This document shows, in pieces, positions 9,085-18,216 of a stretch of 64,000 nucleotides of DNA. Each line of letters begins with the position of its first letter. Position 1 is the first letter of the stretch. Location of the stretch: the NCBI GenBank assembly GCA_040882225.1, contig JBBEBR010000006.1, forward strand, positions 124,001-188,000. The letters are read 5' to 3'. The position numbers and the translations under genes are program-made. Under the pieces are notes generated by a model that was given only the letters and a program-made list of their open reading frames with translations, was not told where the DNA came from and did not search any database. This stretch comes from Gracilimonas sp040882225. GTDB lineage: Bacteria > Bacteroidota > Rhodothermia > Balneolales > Balneolaceae.

Positions 9085-9551
9085 TACTTGTTGATGGTTT
9101 GTTGGATGAGACCTCGGCCTTTCTTCGTGATTTTCCCTTCTTTTGAGAGCTCAGCAAGAGCAGCATCTAAAATTCCGTTTACAAAACGCCCCGACTTAGC
9201 CGTTGAATATTTTTTTACTAATTCTATAGCTTCGTTGATTGTTACTTTGGTGGGAATTTCTTCGAAATGGATGAATTCACAGAGCGCCATTTTAAGTACT
9301 AACCTGTCAATTAAGGCAAGGCGCTTAATATCCCAATTTTTGATATGCTTGGAAATGATTTCATCTAATTCCTCTTCATATTCCACTGTATTGAAAAATA
9401 ACTTTTCAGCAAAACGGCGTGCTTCCTTTTCTTTGCCTACTTCAGACTTTTTTATGATGGTATCCGTGATATACTGCACAGATTCCTGACTTTGTTGAAG
9501 TGCGTAAATTGCTTTAAGAACAGTTTCTCGTACTACTCTGCGATTGATCAT
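9084..9551 (-). CDS. nusB: Transcription antitermination factor NusB
   Basis: 155 residues. It starts MINRRVVRETVLKAIYALQQ and contains LALIDRLVLKMALCEFIHF, TVTINEAIELVKKYS (read here as KVTINEAIELVKKYS) and RFVNGILDAA, the usual NusB helices. NusB with NusE binds boxA of rRNA leaders. A longer frame opens at a TTG at 9599, but the family begins at the ATG at 9551. It is the first gene of the leftward nusB-phosphatase-ychF cluster. Confidence 0.92.
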   Translation of the reverse strand: MINRRVVRETVLKAIYALQQSQESVQYITDTIIKKSEVGKEKEARRFAEKLFFNTVEYEEELDEIISKHIKNWDIKRLALIDRLVLKMALCEFIHFEEIPTKVTINEAIELVKKYSTAKSGRFVNGILDAALAELSKEGKITKKGRGLIQQTINK

Positions 9552-9653
9552 GCCAAATAACTTGATTGAATTTTGAAAGTTAAGAACTTTGGTAAACAAT
9601 TGTTCAAATTAAAAGAGAAGGCTCAAATTAAATTCTGGAATTTATCACAGCTC

Positions 9654-9686
9654 TTTGAAATCATCCTCAAAACATCCCTATATTTG
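9654..9686 (+). promoter_or_regulatory. Bacteroidota-type promoter of tRNA-Val
   Basis: TTTG at 9654-9657 and TATATTTG at 9679-9686, 21 bases apart, match the -33/-7 consensus. The tRNA begins 16 bases further on. This is good evidence for an FCB-type primary sigma factor. Confidence 0.7.
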
Positions 9687-9701
9687 TTGCCGCTTTGAAA
9701 A

Positions 9702-9775
9702 GCGTTCTTAGCTCAGTTGGTTAGAGCGCATCGTTGACATCGATGAGGTCACTGGTTCGAATCCAGTAGAACGCA
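9702..9775 (+). tRNA. tRNA-Val (anticodon GAC)
   Basis: Cloverleaf folds completely: acceptor GCGTTCT pairs with AGAACGC, the D stem is GCTC/GAGC, and the anticodon stem CATCG/CGATG has loop TTGACAT. The T arm is ACTGG-TTCGAAT-CCAGT, the discriminator is A, and CCA is not encoded. The gap to the kinase (9776-9876) holds only a short GGTAGT/ACTACC hairpin. Confidence 0.96.
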
Positions 9776-9876
9776 CTTATTTTTATTTGAATTTCTAAAA
9801 AGTCTAAATGCAGTTCTGCCAAAGGCATCCAGGTAGTAAAACTACCAGAAACGCACTCTTCTCTTCTTCTGCTGGA

Positions 9877-11979
9877 TTATTTATCTTTTTCAAATTCAAA
9901 ATTGAAGATTGTGCCATTTTCATTCCGGTAATCAAATTTGGCATTCAACTGTTTGGCTAACGTTTTAATGAGCGTCATCCCCATCGAAGTATTTATGCTG
10001 GTAGCATTCTGTGCCGGCATTCCAATGCCATCATCTTGAATAGTTAATTTTAGCATATCCTGATTTCGGCAAAAAGTAATAGCAATTCTTCCCTTCTTCT
10101 TGCCTTCAAATGCATGCTTAAAACTGTTGGTAAGTATTTCATTTATGAGCAGCCCACAAGGAATAGCCTGTGTTATCGGTAATTTTGCAGGCTGTACATC
10201 CATAGAAATATCTATTGAAAATGCTGGGGTTTCCATCGTTCGATGTACAATTTCTGTCAGTTCTTTGAAATATTGATCTACAGCAACTTCCGAAAAATTT
10301 TCACTTTGATAAAGCTTTTCGTGCACAAGCGCTATGGAGTTCACGCGCATTTGGCTGTCTTTTAGAATTCTTTTTGCACTTGCACTTTCTGCGGAAAATG
10401 ACTGAAGTTCAAGTAAACCGGTGATTACCGCTAAATTATTTTTTACTCGATGATGAATTTCAGCCAGCAAAACTTCTTTTTCTTTAAGCGAATCCTTTAC
10501 CTGTTTCTCCGCTTTCATTCTGTCAGTGATATCTACATAAATCCCGTAAATACCTACGATTTTTGAATCAACAATTACCGGAACGGCATAAATAATGACA
10601 TCAATTATCTGGCCGTTTTTCCGAATTCGCTGTTCGGTTACCTCAAGCACTTTTTCACTTTCAGAAAGCCTAAGAGCCTTTTTCTGGCTCTTTTTTGGCA
10701 CAATCACACGATCCAGTTCAAGCCCTTTCAACTCCTCTTCTGTGTAGCCAAAAAGGTGCTCGAATCCGTCGTTTATCATCTCCACTTCTTTATGCTCATT
10801 AAGAAGTGCTATACCTATAGGCGAAGAGTTAAAAAGTTTACTAAATAATCCTTCCCGATGCTTTAAAGCTTCTTCATACTCTTTACGGTCAGAAATATCT
10901 CGCTCAATTATTATGAGTACTTCTTCCCCGAAATAATAACCGCTGTTCACTAAAAATTCGGTAGGGAAAACTTCTCCGTTCTTTTTTTTACCCCATCCTT
11001 CATATTTGCCAGGTTTTCCCTCACGAGAAATTTTTCTTATCTGATTTATTCTTTCCTCGTCATATTTACCTGGTGCCGACAACACCTTGAAATGCTTCCC
11101 AATTACTTCGTCGCGGTTATAATCGAAAGTAAGTTTCATTCCTTTATTCGATTCAAGAATAACTCCATTATAATCCATTATGTAAATGGCATCACTAATA
11201 GAATCGAATAAATCCTGATAGCTTTTCATACTCCTGTTCGCTTCATCAAGAGCTTCTTCACGGTCAGAAACATCATGAGAAAAAGAAAATATGGAAACCA
11301 CTTTTCCATCAGAATTATAAAGTATAGAGTTGTACCATTCGCAATGAATTATTTGCCCATCTTTAGTGACATTCTTATTGATGATCGAAAACTCTTTACG
11401 CCCTTCTTTTAATGCACCGGCTAACTCTTCCTTAGTATAATCAATATCTTCGGGATGTATAAGTTTCTCAAAAATATGGGGGTCGTTAATGGCTTCTTCT
11501 TCAGTGAACAGGAATAACTCTTCGGCTTTTTTTGACCAGCGTATGGTTCGCAATGAAGCACTCCATTCAATCTCGGCAAGAGGAAAATTTTGAATATTTA
11601 ACTGGCTCGAAAGAGGTTCGCCCCTTTTTTTTTTATTTATGGGATCGGAAACATTATGAGCCATCACAAGTTTTGCTGGCTTTCCTTTATAATTTATTAG
11701 GTGAGCGGAAAGTTGAAAATAGTGAGGCTTACCTTCCTTACTTACGAAAACCCAAACTTTATCGTCTTTTTGAAGATTGGCATTTTTAATGCAGCTTTTA
11801 AGTTCATCAGCGTCTTTTCTTTCACCGACATCTACAATACGTTTCTTTAAATAGTCTTTTCTGGCATATCCAAGCAGGTCGATAGCAGCAGAATTAACAT
11901 CAAGTATTTTAAGAGTTGCCTGATCGCAAACAAACATGGGCTGCGCATCGAAGAAACTTTCTTCTTCACTGAAGATCAT
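9877..11979 (-). CDS. Multi-PAS sensor histidine kinase (HisKA_2 type)
   Basis: 700 residues with no membrane segment, so it should be a cytoplasmic sensor. Four PAS/PAC units can be followed at about 10-110, 135-245, 255-370 and 380-495; three end in DVSDREE-, DISDRKE- or DITDRMK-like PAC tails. Then comes EVLLAEIHHRVKNNLAVITG, the phospho-accepting His box of the HisKA_2 class (about 505-520), and an ATPase domain with NEILTNSFKHAF and DDGIGM. No response regulator is adjacent. The signal is unknown. Confidence 0.93.
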   Translation of the reverse strand: MIFSEEESFFDAQPMFVCDQATLKILDVNSAAIDLLGYARKDYLKKRIVDVGERKDADELKSCIKNANLQKDDKVWVFVSKEGKPHYFQLSAHLINYKGKPAKLVMAHNVSDPINKKKRGEPLSSQLNIQNFPLAEIEWSASLRTIRWSKKAEELFLFTEEEAINDPHIFEKLIHPEDIDYTKEELAGALKEGRKEFSIINKNVTKDGQIIHCEWYNSILYNSDGKVVSIFSFSHDVSDREEALDEANRSMKSYQDLFDSISDAIYIMDYNGVILESNKGMKLTFDYNRDEVIGKHFKVLSAPGKYDEERINQIRKISREGKPGKYEGWGKKKNGEVFPTEFLVNSGYYFGEEVLIIIERDISDRKEYEEALKHREGLFSKLFNSSPIGIALLNEHKEVEMINDGFEHLFGYTEEELKGLELDRVIVPKKSQKKALRLSESEKVLEVTEQRIRKNGQIIDVIIYAVPVIVDSKIVGIYGIYVDITDRMKAEKQVKDSLKEKEVLLAEIHHRVKNNLAVITGLLELQSFSAESASAKRILKDSQMRVNSIALVHEKLYQSENFSEVAVDQYFKELTEIVHRTMETPAFSIDISMDVQPAKLPITQAIPCGLLINEILTNSFKHAFEGKKKGRIAITFCRNQDMLKLTIQDDGIGMPAQNATSINTSMGMTLIKTLAKQLNAKFDYRNENGTIFNFEFEKDK

Positions 11980-12134
11980 TAATTATATTTTTAATCATTT
12001 GCCGCACGAATATCCCATTTCTATTTCATCTTATCCACTCAATTTTAACTTTCTTTAACCCGATATTAACCCTGTGTGTGCATTCTATTTTTTTTATCTT
12101 ACAACACATAAAAAATTTGAGTACCAAACAGTTA

Positions 12135-14075
12135 ATGACACAAGAAAAAATTACGCTTACCCTACCCGACTCTTCCAAGCGAGAATATTCATCAGGGGTT
12201 ACCGGTTTTGAAGTAGCAGAATCAATCTCATCCGGATTAGCCCGGGCTGCGCTCAGTATTACAGTTGATGGTGAAATCTTAGATCTTGATCGCCCAATCA
12301 CGAAAAATGCGGCTATTGCAATAAACACTTGGGATAGCGAAGATGGCAAGTTCACTTTTTGGCATTCCTCCGCTCACTTATTAGCCGAAGCTATTCAGGA
12401 ATTGTATCCTGACGCTAAATTCGGCATTGGTCCGCCTATTGAAAGTGGTTTTTATTATGATATTGATTTCGGTGATGAACACATCACTCAAGAAGATTTG
12501 TCAAAAATAGAAAACAAGTTTATTGAAATGGCGCGAAAGAAATCCTCTTTCCACCGAAAGGATATCTCTAAAAAGGAAGCACTCAAATTCTACAAAGAAA
12601 AAGGCAACGAGTATAAAATTGATCTGATTGAAGGCCTCGAAGATGGCTCTATCACTTTTTATGAACAAGGTGAATTTACCGACCTTTGCCGCGGGCCACA
12701 TGTACCCAACACTGGCTTGGTGAAAGCGATAAAGCTTACCAGTCTTGCAGGGGCTTATTGGCGTGGCAATGTTGACAGTAAGCAACTTACACGCATTTAC
12801 GGGATCAGTTTTCCAAAGCAGAAAATGCTCGAAGAACACCTTCATCGGGTTGAAGAAGCCAAGAAAAGAGATCACCGGAAACTCGGGAAAGAACTTGGCA
12901 TCTATATGATAGATAATATGGTTGGCAGCGGCTTGCCAATGTGGTTGCCAAATGGAACGGTTCTTCGTCGCACTCTTGAGTCATTTCTACGGGATGAGCA
13001 AAAAAAACGAGGCTATAAAGAAGTTATAACTCCGCACATTGGTAGCCTTGAACTTTACAAGACCTCCGGGCATTATCCTTATTATCAGGATTCGCAGTAC
13101 AACCCTATTAAGGTTGATGACGAAGAATATATGCTGAAGCCAATGAACTGCCCGCATCACCATAGAATCTATTCTAACGAAATGAAAAGCTACCGCGACC
13201 TGCCTTATCGCCTTGCGGAATTTGGTTCGGTTTACAGGTATGAACAATCTGGCGAGCTAAGCGGACTTTCCCGCGTGCGAGGATTTACGCAAGATGACGC
13301 TCACATTTATTGCACTCACAATCAGCTTAAGACAGAAATAAAAAATACTATTGAGCTAACACAGTTTGTGTTCAAAACCTTTGGGATGCCCGTGGATATA
13401 CGGCTTTCTTATCGTGATGAAAATGATGAAAAGTACGGTGGTGATTCAGAATATTGGGAGCGCGCTCAAAAAGAGATTAAAGAAGTGGCCGATGAAATGG
13501 GGCTTGAATATAAAATAGCACCCGGCGAAGCAAGTTTTTACGGCCCAAAAATAGATTTTATAATCCGTGATGCCATTGGCCGGAAATGGCAGCTTGGAAC
13601 CGTACAAGTAGATTATGTAATGCCGGAGCGTTTCGACCTAACGTATGTAGGTTCTGATAATGAAAAACATCGGCCGGTTATTATACATCGCGCACCTTTT
13701 GGCTCCATGGAAAGATTCACCAGTATTTTGATCGAGCATTTTGCCGGTATATTTCCACTGTGGCTTTCCCCTGAACAAATCCGGGTGCTACCAATCTCAG
13801 ACGATCAAAATAAATATGCTAAAGAAATTGCCGAAAAATTCACTAAAATAGGCGCTCGTGTTGAAGTTGATGAACGCAGCGAACAAATAGGTGGAAAAAT
13901 CAGAGATGCGGAAACGGCGAAAATTCCAATCATGTTAATAGTTGGTGCGAAAGAGGTTGAGAATAAAACCGTTTCAGTTCGCCGGCATACAAAAGGTGAT
14001 ATTGGAACTTTCAATTTTTCTGATTTTCTTTCGGATGTTCAAAACGAAATTAACACAAAAGCTTTACCTAACTAA
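12135..14075 (+). CDS. thrS: Threonine-tRNA ligase
   Basis: 646 residues with TGS, editing (HSSAHLLAEAIQ, motif HxxxH), catalytic class II core (MNCPHHH, FGSVYRYEQSGE, VRGFTQDDAHIYC) and anticodon-binding domains. The frame is open from 12078, but the family start is the ATG at 12135. It charges tRNA-Thr and removes mischarged Ser. It heads the conserved thrS-infC-rpmI-rplT-pheST order. The 155-base upstream gap shows no recognisable leader. Confidence 0.97.
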   Translation: MTQEKITLTLPDSSKREYSSGVTGFEVAESISSGLARAALSITVDGEILDLDRPITKNAAIAINTWDSEDGKFTFWHSSAHLLAEAIQELYPDAKFGIGPPIESGFYYDIDFGDEHITQEDLSKIENKFIEMARKKSSFHRKDISKKEALKFYKEKGNEYKIDLIEGLEDGSITFYEQGEFTDLCRGPHVPNTGLVKAIKLTSLAGAYWRGNVDSKQLTRIYGISFPKQKMLEEHLHRVEEAKKRDHRKLGKELGIYMIDNMVGSGLPMWLPNGTVLRRTLESFLRDEQKKRGYKEVITPHIGSLELYKTSGHYPYYQDSQYNPIKVDDEEYMLKPMNCPHHHRIYSNEMKSYRDLPYRLAEFGSVYRYEQSGELSGLSRVRGFTQDDAHIYCTHNQLKTEIKNTIELTQFVFKTFGMPVDIRLSYRDENDEKYGGDSEYWERAQKEIKEVADEMGLEYKIAPGEASFYGPKIDFIIRDAIGRKWQLGTVQVDYVMPERFDLTYVGSDNEKHRPVIIHRAPFGSMERFTSILIEHFAGIFPLWLSPEQIRVLPISDDQNKYAKEIAEKFTKIGARVEVDERSEQIGGKIRDAETAKIPIMLIVGAKEVENKTVSVRRHTKGDIGTFNFSDFLSDVQNEINTKALPN

Positions 14076-14084
14076 TAACTAAAA

Positions 14085-14097
14085 AGAGGTTACTATC
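14085..14097 (+). promoter_or_regulatory. Shine-Dalgarno plus AUC initiator of infC
   Basis: AGAGGT followed by 4 bases and then ATC. The in-frame stop TAA lies at 14080-14082 and no ATG, GTG or TTG occurs between it and the conserved IF-3 N-terminus, so ATC at 14095 is the only sensible start. Confidence 0.8.
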
Positions 14098-14637
14098 GCA
14101 AGAAGAAACTTTCAGAGACGGCCTACAAATGAAGATCGTCCTCGAATTAATGATGAAATCAGAGCTGCACAGGTTCGGGTAATTACGCCCGACAACGAGC
14201 ACGAAATAACAACAGCTGAACGTGCTCTGAAAATAGCTGAGTCCTTTAATCTTGATCTCGTAGAAGTTGCCCCGGAAGCCAAACCACCGGTTTGTAAGGT
14301 GATTGATTACGGCAAGTTCATGTACGAGAAAAAGAAAAAAGAGAAAGAAGCTAAAAAGAAGCAGCACACTGTAACTGTTAAAGAACTACGATTCCGCCCT
14401 AACACCGACGACCATGATCTTGAATTCAAGACCAGACACGCAAGAGAATTTCTTGAAGGTGGCGACAAAGTAAAAGCTACCGTACAATTCCGGGGTCGTG
14501 ATATGCTTTACACGGAAAAAGGTGAGTTATTACTTCTGCAACTTGCCAAAAGCTTACAGGATATCGCCAAAATTGAATCAACACCTAATATGGAAGGCAG
14601 GCGAATGATTATGATGCTGACTCCATCTAAAGGTTAA
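14095..14637 (+). CDS. infC: Translation initiation factor IF-3, non-canonical AUC start
   Basis: About 180 residues. The N-domain begins ARRNFQRRP and continues with PRINDEIRAAQVRVI and ALKIAESFNLDLVEVAPEA, then KPPVCKVIDYGK. The lysine-rich linker leads to the C-domain VKELRFRPNTDDHDLEFK. A canonical start is only available at ATG 14299 (or a GTG nine bases before it), which would delete the whole N-domain. IF-3 rejects non-AUG initiators in known systems, so a rare start allows the factor to limit its own synthesis. It is 19 bases after thrS. The usual next gene rpmI is displaced by about 4 kb. Confidence 0.95.
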   Translation: MARRNFQRRPTNEDRPRINDEIRAAQVRVITPDNEHEITTAERALKIAESFNLDLVEVAPEAKPPVCKVIDYGKFMYEKKKKEKEAKKKQHTVTVKELRFRPNTDDHDLEFKTRHAREFLEGGDKVKATVQFRGRDMLYTEKGELLLLQLAKSLQDIAKIESTPNMEGRRMIMMLTPSKG

Positions 14638-14768
14638 TCTTTTAGAAGGCTTGCGTTATCTTTGGAAAAAAATCTACACTCTGCAATCGAGTAATCGAGT
14701 AATCGCAGCTTTTTGAACCGGAATTTCCAGGATGGAGAGATTAACAGGATTGTAAATCCCCACCTCTC

Positions 14769-14913
14769 CCATCTGACGGCTTCCCGACCGTCTGATGGAA
14801 AAGGTTTTAATTTGATTCTCCGTCTGACCACTCCAAAGTTGGTCTGACGGAATGTTGGATTCTGGCTTTGTTGCCTTCAACGCGTTCCATCAGACGGGTA
14901 ATCCGTCAGATGG
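14769..14913. repeat. Cluster of three REP-like stem-loops
   Basis: Three imperfect palindromes share the half-site CCRTCWGAYGG: 14769-14798, 14820-14850 (half-sites CCGTCTGACCA/TGGTCTGACGG) and 14887-14913. Each has one central mismatch. They fill the gap between the convergent 3' ends of infC and the CheB-CheR kinase, where REP-type elements usually sit. They may also terminate transcription. The start of the gap (14638-14768) contains a short direct repeat TCGAGTAATCGAGTAATCG and nothing else I recognise. Confidence 0.7.
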
Positions 14914-14932
14914 AGCGGGTTAACGCGCGTTC

Positions 14933-17900
14933 CTACTCTGCCATCTTGCCGATGGGTACTTTGCAGGAAACGTGCATACCGGTTTTCCCTTTGCCCGGTT
15001 TTCTATTAATTTTAAAGGTGCCTTCAATTAAATCCATACGATGCCGCATAATGCTGATTCCCCTTCCATCATTCTCGGGATCAGAGCCGGTAAAACCAGC
15101 TCCATCGTCTTCTATATCCATACATAAATTGTCGTGATCGGTTGTTATTTTGATGGATATATTTTTGGCACCGCCGTGTAAGGCCGCGTTTTTTGCAGCC
15201 TCGTGCGCTATGCGGTACAAACTTGATGCTACTTCAATAACATCAATATCCTGCATAACCGCATCCCCTTCTACCACGCAGTTCAGGCCGTAGTTTTTTT
15301 CCATCTGTTTGCCGAGGCTGGCAAAAGCGTGCACCACACCCTCCTGTTCTATATCAATGGGTACAATTTCGTGCGATATATCCCGCGCGCTTTCCGTGCA
15401 TCTTTTAAGTATTCCTTTTAGTTCCTGTATCTCCTCCGAATGGTCATCATCTTCAGCTTTTAAATCCCTTGCAAGCTGGTCAATAATAAAACCGGCCGCA
15501 AGCAGCGATTGAGCAAGTTCATCATGCAGGTACTGCCCTATTTTCCAGCGTTCTTTGATATCAGAATTCAGTATTTCACGCTGTAGTTCTTTAATCTCTT
15601 CAATTTGTTCTGACAGTTTTACCTCAGCATCCTTAAGCTCCGTAACCTCTACAAAGGTAATTACCACGCCCTCGGCCTTGTCTTCGGTAGTTACGTAGGG
15701 CACCAGGCGCATAATAAAATAGTGGTTATTTTTATCGGTTACTTCTTTTTTGAGTTTGTCGCCCTGTTCAAGCACCGCCGTTATATCATCCAGGATGGTA
15801 TCATACTTAAGGCGGTGGGTAAAATGTTCGAGCGGGCGGCCTTCATCAGAATGTGTAAGGTTAAAAATCTCGGTGGCTTTGTTAGTAAATCGTTTCACGC
15901 GGTGTTCATCGTCTACAAAAATGATCCCGATTTCGCTGGCATCCATCAGGTTTTTTAAATCGCTGTTGGATTGGTAAAGATCATCCATTTTAGATTCCAG
16001 CTCCTGGTTCACGGTTTTAAGCTCCTCATTGATGGATTGCAGTTCTTCCTGGCTGGTTTCCAGCTCTTCGGTGGTAGATTGCATCTCTTCATTGATCGAC
16101 ATCAGCTCCTCGTTCGAGGCCCGAAGCTCTTCATTGGAGGCTTCATAATCCTCTGCCGATGTTTGCAGTTGCTCTTTGGTATGTTTTAGCTCGCGTTCCA
16201 GCTCTTCAATAATTTCCGTTTCCCTTCCCGAAATATTCTCTGTGTTGATCGCAGATTCTGTGGCAGCGGTTGTTATAGACTCGCCTGCATCTCTGAATAC
16301 CACGTACATCAGGTCGTTTGGATACTCTTTTTCTTCTACCTTGTGTAAATTTACTTCTATCATCTGGCTTCCATTTCCCAGGTTCACCTTTAATTTTTTA
16401 CTGAATGGAAACGTATACCCGTCTTTTTTAGCCTGGAACAGCAGGCTGCGCAGGGGCGGACGCAATGTTGGGATTACCATTTCAAGGATATTGCGGCTCG
16501 GTTCGCCGCGCGTATATTTCAAATAAGAATCAATGTCGCCGCCGGCATGCAGCACATCATAATTTTCATTAATAATAACACTGGGCGGTCCGTACTGCCG
16601 GCTTATTAGCTTCCGGTGCAATTCCTCAAAACTGGTTTTACTTTTGGTGGGCAGCTTCCAGGAATGGGAGGCTAAAAACTGGTTTCCATCAAAAGCTAAG
16701 GGGGAATCGGAAAGATGAACCTTCGATTGAGCTTTCGTGCTTTGCCGGTATATTTTGTATTTGTTATCAAAAGGCCTGAACAATTCCGTGGCTTCCAGGT
16801 TAGAGTCGGAGCTTCCTAAAAACAGGAATCCTTCTTGGTTTAGAGCGTAGTGAAAAAGGTTAAATACTTCCCCTTGCAATTTCCGGTTTAAATAGATCAA
16901 TAGATTTCGGCACGATATCATATCTTGTTTGGAAAATGGCGGGCTCCCAAGCAGGTTATGTTTGGAAAAGAGAATCATGCCCCGGATTTCCTTTTTTATC
17001 TGGTACCCGTGGCGCGTTTTGCTAAAATAACGTTGAAGGCGCTCCTCCGATACATCGGTGGCGATGGATTCGGCATACCTTCCCTTCCGAGCCGCATGCA
17101 GCGCTTCCTCGTCCACATCGGTTGCAAAAATTTTGATTTCAGGAGGATAATCACCCGCTCCGGCATATTCATGCATTAGCATAGCAATGGAATAAGCTTC
17201 CTCGCCCGTAGCACAGCCCGGCACCCATACACGCAGTTCGTCATCGCCTTTTTTGTTCTCAAAGAGTTTTGGGATTACATCATTCTCTAATGCTTCGAAA
17301 GCTTTGGGATCACGGAAAAAATTGGTCACGGAAATTAGCAGGTCTTTACACAATTCTCCCGCTTCATCGGGATTTTTCTTAACAAAGGCAAGGTAACCGG
17401 CCAGTGTATCGGCATGATTTACATGCATCCGGCGCTCAATGCGGCGCAATACGGTTGAGCGTTTATAATGGGTGAAATCATGATTATTCTTCGTCTTAAC
17501 CTGCGCCAATATTTTGTAAATCACTTCCTGCTTGTCTTCTGAAAGGCCATCAGAAATACGAACCTTCTCTAAATTTTTTTTGTACGCCATCAGCTCTTCG
17601 GCCATCTCCCCAACTGGCAGAATCTTATCCACGCAACCCGTTTGAATGGCGCTGTTGGGCATTCCGCTGTATTCGGCTTCGTAGGGTTCCTGGGCAATTA
17701 CCAAACCGCCGTTTTCTTTCACTGCCTTCAAGCCTACCGCGCCGTCGCTGCCCGCTCCCGACAATACAATACACACCGATTTTCCGGCTTTTATCTCGCC
17801 CAGCGAGCGGAAAAAAAGGTCTATCACCTCCGGCTTGTGATCTTTTTTATGCAATTCCTCCAACTCAAGATGGTTATCACCCACCACAAGCGTTTTGTTG

Positions 17901-18043
17901 GGAGGAATAACATAGACGCAGTCCGGTTTTATGTTCACCTTCTCGTTAACCTGCATTACCTCTAATGTCGTGTGCGTCTGCAACAACTCAGCCATACTGC
18001 TTTCATGCTCCGGCGAAAGGTGAACGATGACGATAAACGCCAT
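14933..18043 (-). CDS. CheB-CheR-PAS-histidine kinase fusion (contiguous frame; true N-terminus out of frame)
   Basis: The frame shown has 1036 codons. In order: CheB methylesterase (about 1-155; HLSPEH and SGAGSDGAVGLKA carry the His and Asp), CheR N-domain and methyltransferase (about 165-440; WVPGCATGEEAYSIAM binds SAM), a Glu-rich coiled coil (about 615-700), a PAS domain (about 705-820), then HisKA_3 (GQYLHDELAQSLL) and an ATPase domain ending near 1036. The ATG at 18043 removes the CheB strand with catalytic Ser (GLGASAGG), which lies in the same frame at 18112-18092. No standard start codon precedes that motif in this frame. The gene appears OFF by one frame. It splits the thrS-pheT operon. 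Confidence 0.88.
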   Translation of the reverse strand: MAFIVIVHLSPEHESSMAELLQTHTTLEVMQVNEKVNIKPDCVYVIPPNKTLVVGDNHLELEELHKKDHKPEVIDLFFRSLGEIKAGKSVCIVLSGAGSDGAVGLKAVKENGGLVIAQEPYEAEYSGMPNSAIQTGCVDKILPVGEMAEELMAYKKNLEKVRISDGLSEDKQEVIYKILAQVKTKNNHDFTHYKRSTVLRRIERRMHVNHADTLAGYLAFVKKNPDEAGELCKDLLISVTNFFRDPKAFEALENDVIPKLFENKKGDDELRVWVPGCATGEEAYSIAMLMHEYAGAGDYPPEIKIFATDVDEEALHAARKGRYAESIATDVSEERLQRYFSKTRHGYQIKKEIRGMILFSKHNLLGSPPFSKQDMISCRNLLIYLNRKLQGEVFNLFHYALNQEGFLFLGSSDSNLEATELFRPFDNKYKIYRQSTKAQSKVHLSDSPLAFDGNQFLASHSWKLPTKSKTSFEELHRKLISRQYGPPSVIINENYDVLHAGGDIDSYLKYTRGEPSRNILEMVIPTLRPPLRSLLFQAKKDGYTFPFSKKLKVNLGNGSQMIEVNLHKVEEKEYPNDLMYVVFRDAGESITTAATESAINTENISGRETEIIEELERELKHTKEQLQTSAEDYEASNEELRASNEELMSINEEMQSTTEELETSQEELQSINEELKTVNQELESKMDDLYQSNSDLKNLMDASEIGIIFVDDEHRVKRFTNKATEIFNLTHSDEGRPLEHFTHRLKYDTILDDITAVLEQGDKLKKEVTDKNNHYFIMRLVPYVTTEDKAEGVVITFVEVTELKDAEVKLSEQIEEIKELQREILNSDIKERWKIGQYLHDELAQSLLAAGFIIDQLARDLKAEDDDHSEEIQELKGILKRCTESARDISHEIVPIDIEQEGVVHAFASLGKQMEKNYGLNCVVEGDAVMQDIDVIEVASSLYRIAHEAAKNAALHGGAKNISIKITTDHDNLCMDIEDDGAGFTGSDPENDGRGISIMRHRMDLIEGTFKINRKPGKGKTGMHVSCKVPIGKMAE

Positions 18044-18216
18044 ACCGGTTTTTTTCGGGAGGGAATCAAAAAAGCTTTTGAGCGCATTCAGCCCGCCGGC
18101 GGAAGCACCCAGCCCTACTACAAGGGTATTATTGCTTTGCTTGCTTGCTTGCTTGCTTTGCTTTGATTGATTTGGTTCTCCACTGCTTTTTTATTTGAAC
18201 CTGAATTTTTATTCAT
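18044..18216 (-). other. 5' segment of the CheB-CheR kinase, ATG in another frame
   Basis: On the minus strand, ATG at 18216 opens MNKNSGSNKKAVENQINQSK, runs through the AAGC tract and ends at TAG 18120-18118. The conserved CheB N-terminus (NNTLVVGLGASAGG) continues in the next frame. Gaining one 4-base unit, or losing two, would join the ATG to it. The conserved frame itself has a TAA upstream at about 18193-18191 and no ATG, GTG or TTG before GASAGG. Confidence 0.75.
18139..18158 (-). repeat. Tetranucleotide tract (AAGC)5
   Basis: Five perfect AAGC units on the minus strand, flanked by near-units (AAAGC on both sides). It lies in the 5' coding part of the CheB-CheR kinase, the position typical of contingency-locus repeats that switch frame by slippage. 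Confidence 0.9.

Noticed and set aside
9552..9599. nusB starting at TTG 9599
   Set aside because: It adds a non-conserved N-terminus; ATG 9551 starts the family.
14299..14637. infC starting at ATG 14299
   Set aside because: This would remove the whole IF-3 N-domain, which is clearly encoded upstream in the same frame.
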